In this document: positions 1 to 9,446 of the stretch, one piece after another
Position numbering within the stretch: position 1 is the first letter of the stretch
Layout: the number at the start of each line of letters is the position of its first letter
NCBI GenBank assembly: GCA_001600615.1
Contig: BCKK01000001.1
Span: 1,279,082 to 1,343,081 of the forward strand
From: Dioszegia crocea
Taxonomy: Eukaryota > Basidiomycota > Tremellomycetes > Tremellales > Bulleribasidiaceae
Direction: 5' to 3'
Length of the DNA: 64,000 nucleotides
Made by a program: the position numbers and the translations under genes
Notes under the pieces: model-generated
Seen by the model: only the letters and a program-made list of their open reading frames with translations
Told to the model about the DNA's origin: nothing
Databases searched by the model: none

Positions 1-10
1 GTGGGTAGAC

Positions 11-631
11 TCACATCGCAAGACCAATCAACCACAGCAGAGGAAAGAGGAAACCCCACAACCAGCATTTCCGCGCCAAGGTATCCGGCTCCGTCTGAAC
101 GTCTTCCGCATACATTGGCAGCTGCTCCCTGCTCGCCTGAAGACTGGGTAGACCGCTCTCGATGAAGACTGGGCGGATTTCGGCAGAGTGGGGGTGGTAT
201 AGGGGAGGCGCAGCGGCGACTGCGAGCACATATCGGGGTGGCTCAGTCGCGGTTCTGGGTGTGCGAGGGGAAGAGGCATAGCGCGTGTCTGTGAAGGGAT
301 CATTGGATGTAGATGTGGGAGTGTCGAGCGATCGGCCTCGAAGTTCCTCCAGTGCAATCTCGTACTCTGGCGCCAGAGGGACAGGCTTTCGCCGACTGCT
401 GATGCTCGCGTTGGACTTGCGACGGGAAGCTTTGTGCTGGTATGCGGAGGGAGAAGTTGTTGAAGGGGTAGTTGGGGAGTCGAGCACTGGGGTGAAGAAG
501 GGTGAACCGAACTCTGTGTCTGGGGTGAGGGGAGGGAGTGATCGGCTCGAGGAGCTAGCCGATGGTGATGGGCGTGTGGGTCGAGTAGGGGTGACAGGAT
601 CTGCCGAAGCAGGTGAAGATTTGGCTGACAT
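11..631 (-). CDS. Ser/Pro-rich protein with C-terminal membrane segment, 5' part (gene runs off the window)
   Basis: The open frame begins at 631 and encodes about 206 residues. The N-terminal half is rich in Ser, Thr and Pro (low complexity, probably disordered). Near the end lies a Trp/Leu/Phe-rich hydrophobic stretch (CWLWGFLFPLLWLIGL) like the one in fungal serine-rich membrane-anchored proteins of unknown function. The frame stops at 11-13, but a consensus donor GTGAGT begins at 14 on the minus strand, two bases into a codon. I infer that the exon really ends at 15 and the gene continues beyond the left edge. The exon is well supported by its frame and composition. The function is unknown. 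Confidence 0.6.
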   Translation of the reverse strand: MSAKSSPASADPVTPTRPTRPSPSASSSSRSLPPLTPDTEFGSPFFTPVLDSPTTPSTTSPSAYQHKASRRKSNASISSRRKPVPLAPEYEIALEELRGRSLDTPTSTSNDPFTDTRYASSPRTPRTATEPPRYVLAVAAAPPLYHPHSAEIRPVFIESGLPSLQASREQLPMYAEDVQTEPDTLARKCWLWGFLFPLLWLIGLAM

Positions 632-1410
632 GATGGGATAATCTCAAATGACTGAAGGCGATGAGATGGGTGGGATGAACCGTGCACTCCCCTACTGATA
701 TACCCTTTGAACGCCCAGACCCGCCTTCAGCAATCTCATCTGTCACCCCCTTCACACCTTCACTCACTCTGTTCAAAGCGTTCCAATTTTCGCCTCTTTC
801 GACCGAAGCGCCTGATGCCTTTCAGCAGACTCGTCGCATTTAGTCATCCCTTTCACACACACACACAATCAAAGGCACGGCCGTCCTTCCGTCTCCAGGA
901 TACGCTTCGCGGGCCCTCCTTCCTCCCCGAGAGTTCGGTGTTCCAGGTGTTAATTACCTCATGCATCCGATCTCAAAGCTTCACAGTGACTGGCCTTAGT
1001 CTCACAATCTGTAGCTGTGCTCGATTAGCGTTTGACTGCGCATAGTTTGGCTGGAGATCGGGGGAAGGGAAAAGATGAAACGCGCCCATTTCCCCGTGTT
1101 ACGTTATCCCGGCGTTACAGCATGGAACTGCGATTTCTGACGATGGTGGCCTGCGGAGTGTGGCACTTCTGCACCGGTCGAGCAGATTAGCAGACCCCGT
1201 ACTGAGATCTAGGACGATGATAAACTGTACGCAGTATGTGGCTGTACATGCTGCAAGAGATATAAGGTGGCCGCCATGCCTCGACAAAGAGACCCCATCG
1301 CAAGTTCCGCCCACACCACAAACTGCACATCTGCCCCGCCATTCATACCAGCATTTCCGCCAGTCCATCCTCCCCAACTTCCACTTCTGCCCCACATCAT
1401 ACTAGCCATC
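632..1410. promoter_or_regulatory. Intergenic region between two divergent genes
   Basis: This 779-bp spacer holds the promoters of the left-edge gene (minus) and the small secreted protein (plus). A short CA microsatellite lies near 853-868, and a weak TATA-like TATAAGG sits at 1261, about 150 bp before the plus-strand ATG. Open frames here have no coding character that I recognise. Confidence 0.35.
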
Positions 1411-1942
1411 ATGCGCTCCTTCACCCTTGTCTCTATTCTCGCCTGCATGGCCACCGGTAAGTCTCTGGTGCATGCCTCCAGCCATGGGGTCGTCACCTGA
1501 CACAGCAGGCATTGCTGCTCTCCCAGCTCCCAGCGTGGTCGCTGCCCCCTCCGCCGCCATCTCTCCAGCCAGCCTTGGCTCCGCCCTCCCCTCCCCTCCC
1601 GCCATGCCTAGCGGGATGCCCAACGGCACCCTTCCCTGCGGCCCTCCCCCCATCGGTAACTTGACCATGGGCATGAACAGCACTCTCCCTCTTATCAACG
1701 GTACTATGCCGAACGGCACTCTCCCCATGATCAACGGCACAATGCCAAATGGTACCCTCCCCAGCCTGAATGGCACGGGTGTCTGTGGCCCTGACGGGCC
1801 TGGCGGTAACGAGACACTTGAGGGTGGTCGTGGTCCTGGCGGTCCGAGTCGGATGAACGGGACTTCGATGGCATTGCCATCTGGTGCGCCGTCTGCTGTC
1901 ATCTCGGCCCCGGCAGTCCCGTCAGCTTCGGCCAGCGCTTAG
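1411..1942 (+). CDS. Small secreted Asn-Gly-Thr-repeat protein
   Basis: Two exons: 1411-1456 and about 1509-1942, joined across a 49-52 nt intron with donor GTAAGT. Two tandem acceptors 3 nt apart (1505 or 1508) keep the same frame. The product is about 159 residues. Exon 1 encodes a typical secretion signal (MRSFTLVSILACMATG). The mature part is rich in Pro, Ala, Ser and Gly and has degenerate repeats of the type NGT(M/L)PNGTLP, giving about ten N-glycosylation sequons (NGT, NST, NLT, NET). It is probably a heavily glycosylated secreted or wall-associated protein. I recognise no enzyme domain and no cysteine framework. Without the intron the signal peptide would be lost, so the splice decides the model. 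Confidence 0.65.
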
Positions 1943-2040
1943 GTCGAAGTCCTGTAGCATGGGGTAAGGAATATCAGTAGGCATTAGCAGTCAGAGAGGA
2001 ATGGTGCAACACACACGAAGCATGTATATCTACCCTTGTC

Positions 2041-3190
2041 TCATGATCTCTTGATGCGCTTGCTCCGTCGAAGGATCTCGTCGGATATCTGCTCCTCCGG
2101 ACCTCTCTCGCCAGGCCCTGGACCCAGACCCTCCTTCTTCCGCTTCATAGCCGCCACATCTTTCCGGGCCGTCGTATCCATCTTCTCCTTCATCGCCTTG
2201 GGTGTGGCTACACCGCCTGGCTTCCTAGCTCCTTTCTTGCCCTTCTTAGCCCCCATCTCCACCCCCTCTCCCTCCTCTTTCACTTCCTTGACTGGCTTAG
2301 CCTTTCCTTTCGTAGCCACAAGATCGTCCCAGCCCCCTTTAGTCCCCAGCAGAACTACAGCATCGTACGCCGCAGATTCGACAGGTTGTACACCTACCTT
2401 CAGCTCAAGCCTTGATCCGCACTCACTCAGTCTACCCCTGTTGACCAGCTGCATAGCCTGCAGAGCCTTTAGCCCATCTGTACCGATATAAGCAATCGGT
2501 TCCGGAAGGGCTGAAACCGATGCGAGGTGTTTGATGAGTGCAAGAGTAGGCGGGTATGCGAGTCGCTGTACGAATTTAACATCCACCATCATCCAGGTCG
2601 GGTTATCTTTATCCGTCTTGGCGTCAAAGTAGGGATGTGATCAGAAGTCAGCACAAGTGAAGATTCCAGGCTTACGAATCCCATGCTGACCCTGAGGTGA
2701 TCAGTATTCCGGTTGCGTATGGCCACATCGAGAAGAACGTACAATCTGGATAACCCTCTCTGGCGACTTCGGCAAGAGCAAACACCCCGGGAGTCTTCGT
2801 GTTGCTGTGATAGAAGAGTACCTACCATTATCAGCGTTCGTCCGGTCGAGGTCTCTTTGAGACGGTGGACATGCCTTATCGCCCAGCTTCATCTTATCGC
2901 GCATGATATTGCGGGCTTCATGACTCCTGACGCCTTCCATCAGCCGATCTTCCAAGCCGAGAACGTACCATCCCACTGAGAGACACTATGTGAGTCAACA
3001 AGGATATTCGCTGGGTGCTGCAGACTGACCTACCCAAGCTTCTCAAAGTCATCCACAGAGAACTGGTATATCAGCATCGGTCGGTCGAAGCCGAATCATC
3101 CCCGCCCCGCGGGAGTGCGCGCCAACCCACTTTGACGTCTTTCCCCTTGACGATCCGAGTATCAGGCTCCGCTTTCATCAGCCACGGCAT
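2041..3190 (-). CDS. EVE-domain protein, THYN1 (thymocyte nuclear protein 1) family
   Basis: Seven exons on the minus strand: 3190-3131, 3062-3034, 2985-2969, 2933-2875, 2821-2743, 2691-2676 and 2641-2041, giving 286 residues. The product begins MPWLMKAEPDTRIVKGKDVK, the classic EVE start. It continues with WDGVRSHEARN, VLFYHSNTKTPGVFALAEV and, after residue 100, HPYFDAKTDKDNPTW-MMVDVKF. EVE domains are PUA-related folds thought to bind modified bases. The C-terminal third is a Lys/Arg-rich tail of low complexity, perhaps a nuclear localisation region. Two introns are unusual: 2874-2822 has a GC donor, and 2675-2642 appears to end in TG. The seven exon lengths sum to an exact multiple of three and recover the family sequence, which supports the model. 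The family call is strong; the cellular role is unknown. Confidence 0.8.
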
Positions 3191-3408
3191 GATACTTGTC
3201 GAGTCACGGTCGGTCAGTCAGAGCTGATAACAAGCAGGGTCGTCCCATTGTCATCGTTCGCCCCTCTACCGAGCCAAATAGCCGAGTTTCCGACGGAAGC
3301 GAGTGCGGGGACCCCAATTAGAGATTTTCGGAGAGCCCTTCGAGCAAGTTCAGACTTTGTGTACATCCACCTCTAGCTTCCCCTGAACGTGCAAACAACC
3401 TCCGCATC

Positions 3409-6002
3409 ATGGCTGAGAAACGGAAGCACGCAGTGTTTGCAGAGGACGAGTCTGTGCACCCTTCTCGAAGGATAGCAATCGACGGTCCTAGCGCTGCTGC
3501 TGCTGTCTCCAAGGCGAATGCTGAACCGAAGGTATGTCATGATGATTGCTTTGTACACCTCTGTTTATGGCTGACGGTGCAGGCTAAAACAGCGGCAAAG
3601 CAGAGATATCTGAAGAAGAAAGCACGGAAGCACAAGGTGCTAGTCGCAGCGCGGAAAGCATCTGCTCCGAAGAATAAGGATGGGCCGTCGGGATCAGCTA
3701 GCGTCAACGGAGGCGAGGAAAATGAAGAGGACCAAACGATGGAGGGGAGTGACAAAGATGATGATGAGCCCAAACAAGCTGTAGCGGGACCATCGAAGCC
3801 GCGGGTGAAGTTCGCCGCTGCACCCGCGGAGGAGGGCGCGAAAGCGGACGGGGATGCGGGTTTGGCAGAGGTGGATCCGGTGGCAGAGAGGGAGAGGCGG
3901 AAGTTGGAGAAGAGGGAAAAGCGAGCGAATCGACATAAGATCAATACCGAAGCAGAGGTCTCTGTTCCCGAGGGCACGCTCCAGCCCGTCTCAACTGAAG
4001 AGTCGATGATAGTTGAAGAAGAGATCAACCCCGCTCTGCGCTCACCGACCCCACCGTTACTCGAGGCATTCCCTCTTCCTACTCTGGCGCCCGCACCGAA
4101 GGCGTCTGTCCTTTCTCGCCAGGGTCTCCCTGCTGGTTTGCAGGATGCTACATTTGTCGACCAAGATACAAAATCGCCAATTGACGGATTCCGAAAGGCG
4201 GACGGAGAGGCGTATCTGAGCGAGAGAATAGAGGGGAGATTGACAAGTATGGGCATGACGGATTTCTTTGCAGGTCCGTTGCGTCCCTCGTTAGATCTGT
4301 CCGGAGGAAAGAGCTGACACATGTAGTCCAATCTGCTATGCTCCCACCTCTTCTATCCCATGGCCTCATTCCCGAATCTATACCCTCCGACTACCTCGTC
4401 TCAGCCCCCACCGGATCCGGAAAGACTCTGGCGTACTGCATTCCCCTGATTGAAATTCTGTCGAAGCGGCAAGTGACTCGATTACGGGCATTGGTGGTGC
4501 TACCGACCAGAGAGCTCGTCGTGCAAGTGAAGGAAGTACTGGAAAGTCTTGCAAAGGGAACGGGACTGAAGGTGAGCTTTGAAATCAGAGAAGGCCCCTG
4601 ATCCTGTGGCTGATTGTTCAGATTGCGGCTATATCAGGTCAACAATCATTCGCACATGAGCAGGCTCAATTAGTACCCGTCTCGAATCAAAAGTAAGTGC
4701 AGTGCTCTTAGCCAGTCGGCTGGAGACCCAAAGCTGATGCGTCAGGCTCCTCGGTGGCTCTTCCAGCGTTGATATTCTGGTCGCCACACCCGGCCGACTG
4801 ATTGATCATATAAATTCCACCCCGAATTTCTCCCTGCAGCACCTGCGCTTCTTGGTCAGTTGGCTGGTAGTATTCGCTGTCTGCAAGCGGTGATCACTGG
4901 ACATCTAGCTGATACCCCAGGTCATTGACGAAGCAGATCGTCTTCTGAACCAATCTTTCCAGAGCTGGCTCACACATGTCTCGTCGCATATCTACCCGCC
5001 CAATCAGCCTATCAAGCTAGATGCTCCACCTCAGCCGTGGGATATTATCGCACCTGCGTGGCTGGAGACGTATGGCCTGACCAATACCGAGGATCCATTC
5101 CGTGAACGACCACAATCGCCCGTAAGCTAATGTGTCACCATGGGACGGAAGTACAGGGCATCAGCTAACGGAGCAGTGTCAAAAACTCCTCTTCTCCGCC
5201 ACTCTCACTCGAGACCCTTCCAAAATCGCCGCCTTATCCCTCCGATCCCCTTCATACTTCATCGTCCAATCCTCATCCCAGCCGGCCGGCATCACAGCCA
5301 TCGGCGAGCAATTCGCCGTCCCCACTGGCCTTGTCGAGAAGATGATTGTCATGCCCCCCGCACTCAAACCCCTCAACCTTATTCACCTGCTGTATGCTTT
5401 CGGCGTTCGCAACGCCTTGGTCTTTACAAAATCTGTCGATGCGGCTGTGAGGCTGGAGACGCTTTTGACTTTCTTCCAGGAGGCGTGGACGGGGGTAAAG
5501 TTGGTAGCGAGGAGTTATACGGCCGAGATGAAGCCTGGAGAGAGGAAGAGGGTTATGGATGAGTTTGCGGCCGGGAAGATTGATCTGTGAGCTATATCCA
5601 CCCCCTGTTACCGAGTGGATTTCAGCTGATATCTCAGATTGATCTGCTCGGATGTCGTTGCGAGAGGTATTGATCTTCCTACTACAACTACGGTAGTATC
5701 ATACGACGTGCCCCTGGACATGCGGAAGTATGTTCACAGGGTGGGCAGGACAGCGCGTGCAGGTCGAGCAGGGACGGCCTGGACGTTGATTGAGAAGCAA
5801 GAAGCGAGACGGTTCAAGGGGATACTCAAGGGCGCGAGTCATGATCAGAATGTCAAGAAGATCAAGGTTGCGGAGGATGATCTGGGGCAGTATCAGGAGA
5901 GCTACAAGGTGTGTCTTTCTCTTATGTGGGCGACTATGGTATGAAAGCTGATGTGTACAGATCGCAATGGCGCGGTTCAGTGATCATTATAGTAGAAATT
6001 GA
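3409..6002 (+). CDS. DBP6: DEAD-box ATP-dependent RNA helicase, DDX51/Dbp6 family
   Basis: A multi-exon gene starting at 3409 (first exon ends at 3531) and ending at TGA 6000-6002. A charged, low-complexity N-terminal region of about 250 residues precedes the helicase core. The core motifs appear in order across the exons: Walker A APTGSGKT, PTRELVVQ, TPGR, VIDEADRLL, LLFSATLTRD, CSDVVARGIDLP and HRVGRTARAGR. The arrangement PSDYLVSAPTGSGKTLAYCIP and the spacer after the DEAD motif fit the Dbp6/DDX51 group, which acts in the nucleolus in early 60S ribosomal subunit assembly. The last exon is short and codes for IAMARFSDHYSRN. Helicase identity is certain; assignment to Dbp6 rather than another nucleolar DEAD-box protein is likely. 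Confidence 0.88.
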
Positions 6003-6113
6003 TCTAGTGCAATTTGATCTCATGACTATGTATACAACAAACTTTGACGTTGTGTAATATACAAATGTCCAGCTCCATCCTTGTGCTCTCTGCCTAGTCT
6101 CTCGTCCTTGGTA

Positions 6114-7045
6114 TCACGCAAATATCTGCCGACACTCCTGCAACAGTTGGCCCGCCCGATCATTCCCTCCTTCTTCCGCCTGTACAAGGTCCGGCTCGAT
6201 CCGTTCAAAAACCGCCCGTATTGAGTCCACGGACACTATCATCAGCTCTTACAAGTCTCCTGACTCACTCTCTGCAGTCCGCATCAGTCTTATCCTCGCC
6301 AACACCTTCTCTGCCCGCCTGACGACCTCATCTGACGGATCACCATCTGGCCCCGCTCCAGCTCCAGGATCTGGATCGGGGAGGGCGACCGAGTCGGCCA
6401 ATTGGGATATTGATGAGAAGGAATCTTGGAGAGATGTGACAATGGCGATGAGTTGGGGTGTGCGAGTGTTGAGGACTTGAATAGCATCCCCGGCTGAAAA
6501 TAGCTAGAGCATCAACCACGAAATCCTTCCACATGAGGAGATTGAACCTACTTTATGATGATGGTTATATACTAGAGAATGTCTTGATGATTGCAGATCA
6601 CCGACTTCTATTCCCTATCAGTATCTCCACGACTATCTCCAGCTTCAAAGGACATACCAGCCGTAAGCGCCACAGCGCGCTTCATCAATTCCGCCAGGGA
6701 AGATTTGGCAATCATATCCTGATAATACGCCGTCGCGTCAAAATCGGGCCCATCGATATTGAGCACATCTCCATTTCCGGCTGGTCCAGATCCAGCTGCG
6801 GGAGTGGCACTCTCCTTGATACCGTAGAAATTCCGTAGTTGCTCTCGGCGTGCCCGCCGTTTTTCATCATTTGGCCCACTGGCTGCACGGGGTGTTGTGG
6901 AGGGAGAAGTTGACCGAGAGGGTGGTACGCTTGCTGTACCGGCCTGCGAGCGTGTTGGAGTGGCTGTGGGGAGCATGGTAGGTGGAGTAGGACCGATAAG
7001 GGAAGGGCGAGGAATGAGTTGTTGGCGCAAAAGTAAGGGCCGCAT
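6114..7045 (-). CDS. VPS51: GARP/EARP complex subunit VPS51
   Basis: Four exons on the minus strand: 7045-6658, 6607-6552, 6503-6269 and 6235-6114, giving 266 residues in a continuous frame. After a Pro/Ser/Thr-rich leader come the Vps51 signatures: RRARREQLRNFYGIK, then DGPDFDATAYYQDMIAKSSL and SLVYNHHHKLFSAGDAI, followed by a helical region. Vps51 is the small subunit of the GARP tether that returns endosome-derived vesicles to the trans-Golgi. The length fits the short fungal form. The short second exon (56 nt) supplies the conserved VYNHHHK segment. The gene is divergent from DAD3, with 111 bp between the start codons. Confidence 0.82.
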
Positions 7046-7156
7046 CGGTTAAGATCTATTACGTAAGCGACGCGTCGGGAGGAAACTGATCGCGTCGAGG
7101 ATGGTCGTCGGCGTCAAAGCTGCCAACCACACATGCCTTAAGCAGGCACCGCGAAG

Positions 7157-7624
7157 ATGTCGAGAGCCGTTAACCCATAGTGAGTTACCCACACGGACGA
7201 AGTGAGGGGCGCTGACGAACATACAGCTTAAACCATGCCAAACTTTCGCCAATTGAGCAGGAGGTTTTATGGGAATTCTCCAAAATGTCAGATAACATGA
7301 AAAGAGTGAGTCTTCGTCTGTACATGGACAGGCCCTTATTGTGCTGTATGTACTCAAACTGACACAGCAGATATCAACTCTCTCGCGCCTGACGGCCGAA
7401 TCTCCGAACGGATTGCTGCTCGTTGAGCTACGGGCGTTGGAAAAGAAGATGGGATTGGTTCTTACCCTTGTAAGTCTTCGGTCGGGTTCGAAATGTATAC
7501 CTACTGAAATCCCTAGTACAAAGCATCGGTGTGGGCTGTAGTGATGGATCAACAGGCAGAGGAGGAAGAAGCGCAGGCGCAGCGGGCAGCCCGAGCGGAT
7601 TCGACAGAATGGAGCAGAACATGA
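7157..7624 (+). CDS. DAD3: DASH complex subunit Dad3
   Basis: Four exons: 7157-7179, 7227-7305, 7371-7469 and 7517-7624, which join to 102 residues. The protein reads MSRAVNPYLNHAKLSPIEQE at the start, then segments matching Dad3: ISTLSRLTAESPNGLLLVEL, RALEKKMGLVLTLYKASVWA and a charged tail. Dad3 is a small helical subunit of the DASH/Dam1 ring that couples kinetochores to microtubule plus ends, and it is found only in fungi. Each exon is short, so no single open frame reveals the gene. All introns have good GT and AG ends. It shares a 111-bp divergent promoter with VPS51 and ends 61 bp from the end of MCR1. Confidence 0.82.
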
Positions 7625-7685
7625 TTTGGGATCAGAGCGTGTACAAAGAGTTGTAGCAACACATGTATATAATTCATCTAGATTT

Positions 7686-9132
7686 CTAGAATTTGAAGAC
7701 TTCGTCTGCCATGTAGCCTAGGTCCTTGAAGGCGCCTGCAAGATTAGTGAATGGTCGAGATGGACATTCCCCGGGTCATGACCCGAGCGCAGATCTAACG
7801 TACCTAGGAGCTCTCCCTGGCGAGGCCCATCCTTCGGCCCAGCCAGCGACTTGACCTGCGGTGGTGGTCCGCAGACATACGCCTTGACCTTGTCGTTGCC
7901 TTTGGGGAAGATCTTGGAAATCATGTCGGGTGTCACGAACCCGCTCTCGCCCTTCCATCCCTTGGGGGGTTTGTCAAGTACGTATTTCACCTGCAGCCTA
8001 TCGGGGTTCTTCTTTGCTAGCGCATCCCACTCTTTGCGAAGTACTACCCAGTCAGCGACGTCTGCAGCAGTCGTGCGATCGACTCACAGATGTCCTGCTC
8101 GGTGACATTGGAAAACACCAAAGTCCACTTGGTCTTGTCTTCGGGCAAGCTCAAAGAGTGGTTGATGAGCTGGTACATGGGTGTGATCCCACTTCCGCCA
8201 GAGACGCACAATCCTCGGTCAATCTCGTTGGGCTTGTAGTTGAATTTGACAATAGGACCCTTGAACAAGAGTTCCTCACCGGGCTTCATGGCGGAGATGT
8301 AAGGTGTCAAGAGACCGTCCTGAAATCAGCCATATCCAAAGGAGGCACCCACCTTGTACTCCTTGATCATCAAGCTGAGACCACCCTTCTGCTCATTTCC
8401 GGAAATGGGAGTGTAAGGCCTGAGTCATCAGTCATTTACTCATCACTAATCATGAATCAACACATACCTGGCAACGGGTTTTCCCTTGGCATCTTTGACC
8501 TCACCCTCGCCTTCGGGTGTCTTCACCATCAACAGATTGGGGATATCGCCTCCTCGCCCCTTATCCTCGTTACCCTCTCCAAAAGTGAAGTGGTAGATTT
8601 TAGTGTTGTGGTTGTAATCATCGACCGACTCAAGCTTGAAGGCCTGCCACGAGTCTCTAGTTCGTCTTAGCCTGATTCTAGCGCTGGAGCTAAGGAGCTC
8701 ACTTGAGTAGCACACCGTCGGTAGCAGCTTTAACATCGCCCTTGACCTCATTCAGCTTAGATTTGGCCTGGTCTTTGGCATCGTGCAGCTTGGCCTTTGC
8801 CTTCTCCTCGACGGAGGGATTACGCTGGAGGTAAATGTAACCGCTGAGGCCGGCCTGGAGCATCAGTGTCCGGCATATTGTTCACGGCGCTGACATACGA
8901 GACCGGCGAGACCGAGTACTAGAGGAAGATCTGTGACTGCGTCAGCAAATATCCTCATTGCCGCTGTTCGGGATAAACATACTCGACGCTGCGGCATTGG
9001 GAGCGCCAGCGTAAGCTCTTCGAGCAACGGGTTGGGCCTAAAGAGATGAGCCTTCGAGGTGGAGGGTCGTTCCGGCGGAAGACCCACCGATCGGTATGCG
9101 GATCGGGCGAGAGGAGAAGCTCTTGATAGCAT
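7686..9132 (-). CDS. MCR1: NADH-cytochrome b5 reductase, mitochondrial type (Mcr1)
   Basis: A multi-exon gene on the minus strand from ATG 9132 to TAG 7688-7686, about 350 residues. The first exons give an Arg-rich presequence (MLSRASPLARSAYRS...) followed by a short hydrophobic anchor (LPLVLGLAGLAGLSGYIYL). This is the layout of Mcr1, which is sorted to the outer membrane and intermembrane space. The catalytic part has the FAD motif RPYTPIS, the NAD-site motif CVSGGSGITPMYQ, and CGPPPQVKSLAG near the end. It passes electrons from NADH to cytochrome b5 or similar acceptors, for example in sterol and antioxidant metabolism. A charged linker (about residues 60-90) joins anchor and enzyme. The RPYTPIS motif is completed only after splicing. 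Confidence 0.88.
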
Positions 9133-9446
9133 TTTGGCTACTGTGTCTGTCCTAGCGGTTGATATATGAGTTGTAGATGTACTTTGGACACCCAAGTATG
9201 GTCAAGAATCACGATGTAATGACGAAGCTACGAAGGTCAGATCTCGATTATTGCTACATGCGGCATTTTCCAAATGATATACGTAAGCGACTCCCGTATC
9301 AATAGAGCACAGCCAGCCAGCCAACAATAGTCAGAGCCTCACTACATACATTCCTTCACTCAATCTCACAATCCACACCCGTCAGTGTCGACGCGAACAG
9401 CGAGCAACGATAGGACTTGAGAGTCTCCTTGATTTTGGTGCCCAAA
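9133..9446. promoter_or_regulatory. Divergent promoter between MCR1 and the 4E-T-like gene
   Basis: A 314-bp spacer. I see no clear TATA box and no open frame worth calling. Confidence 0.3.

Noticed and set aside
28..687. A 219-residue minus-strand open frame overlapping the left-edge gene
   Set aside because: It is in another frame over the Ser/Pro-rich exon, lacks recognisable domains, and the 631-start frame has a membrane segment followed by a good donor site.
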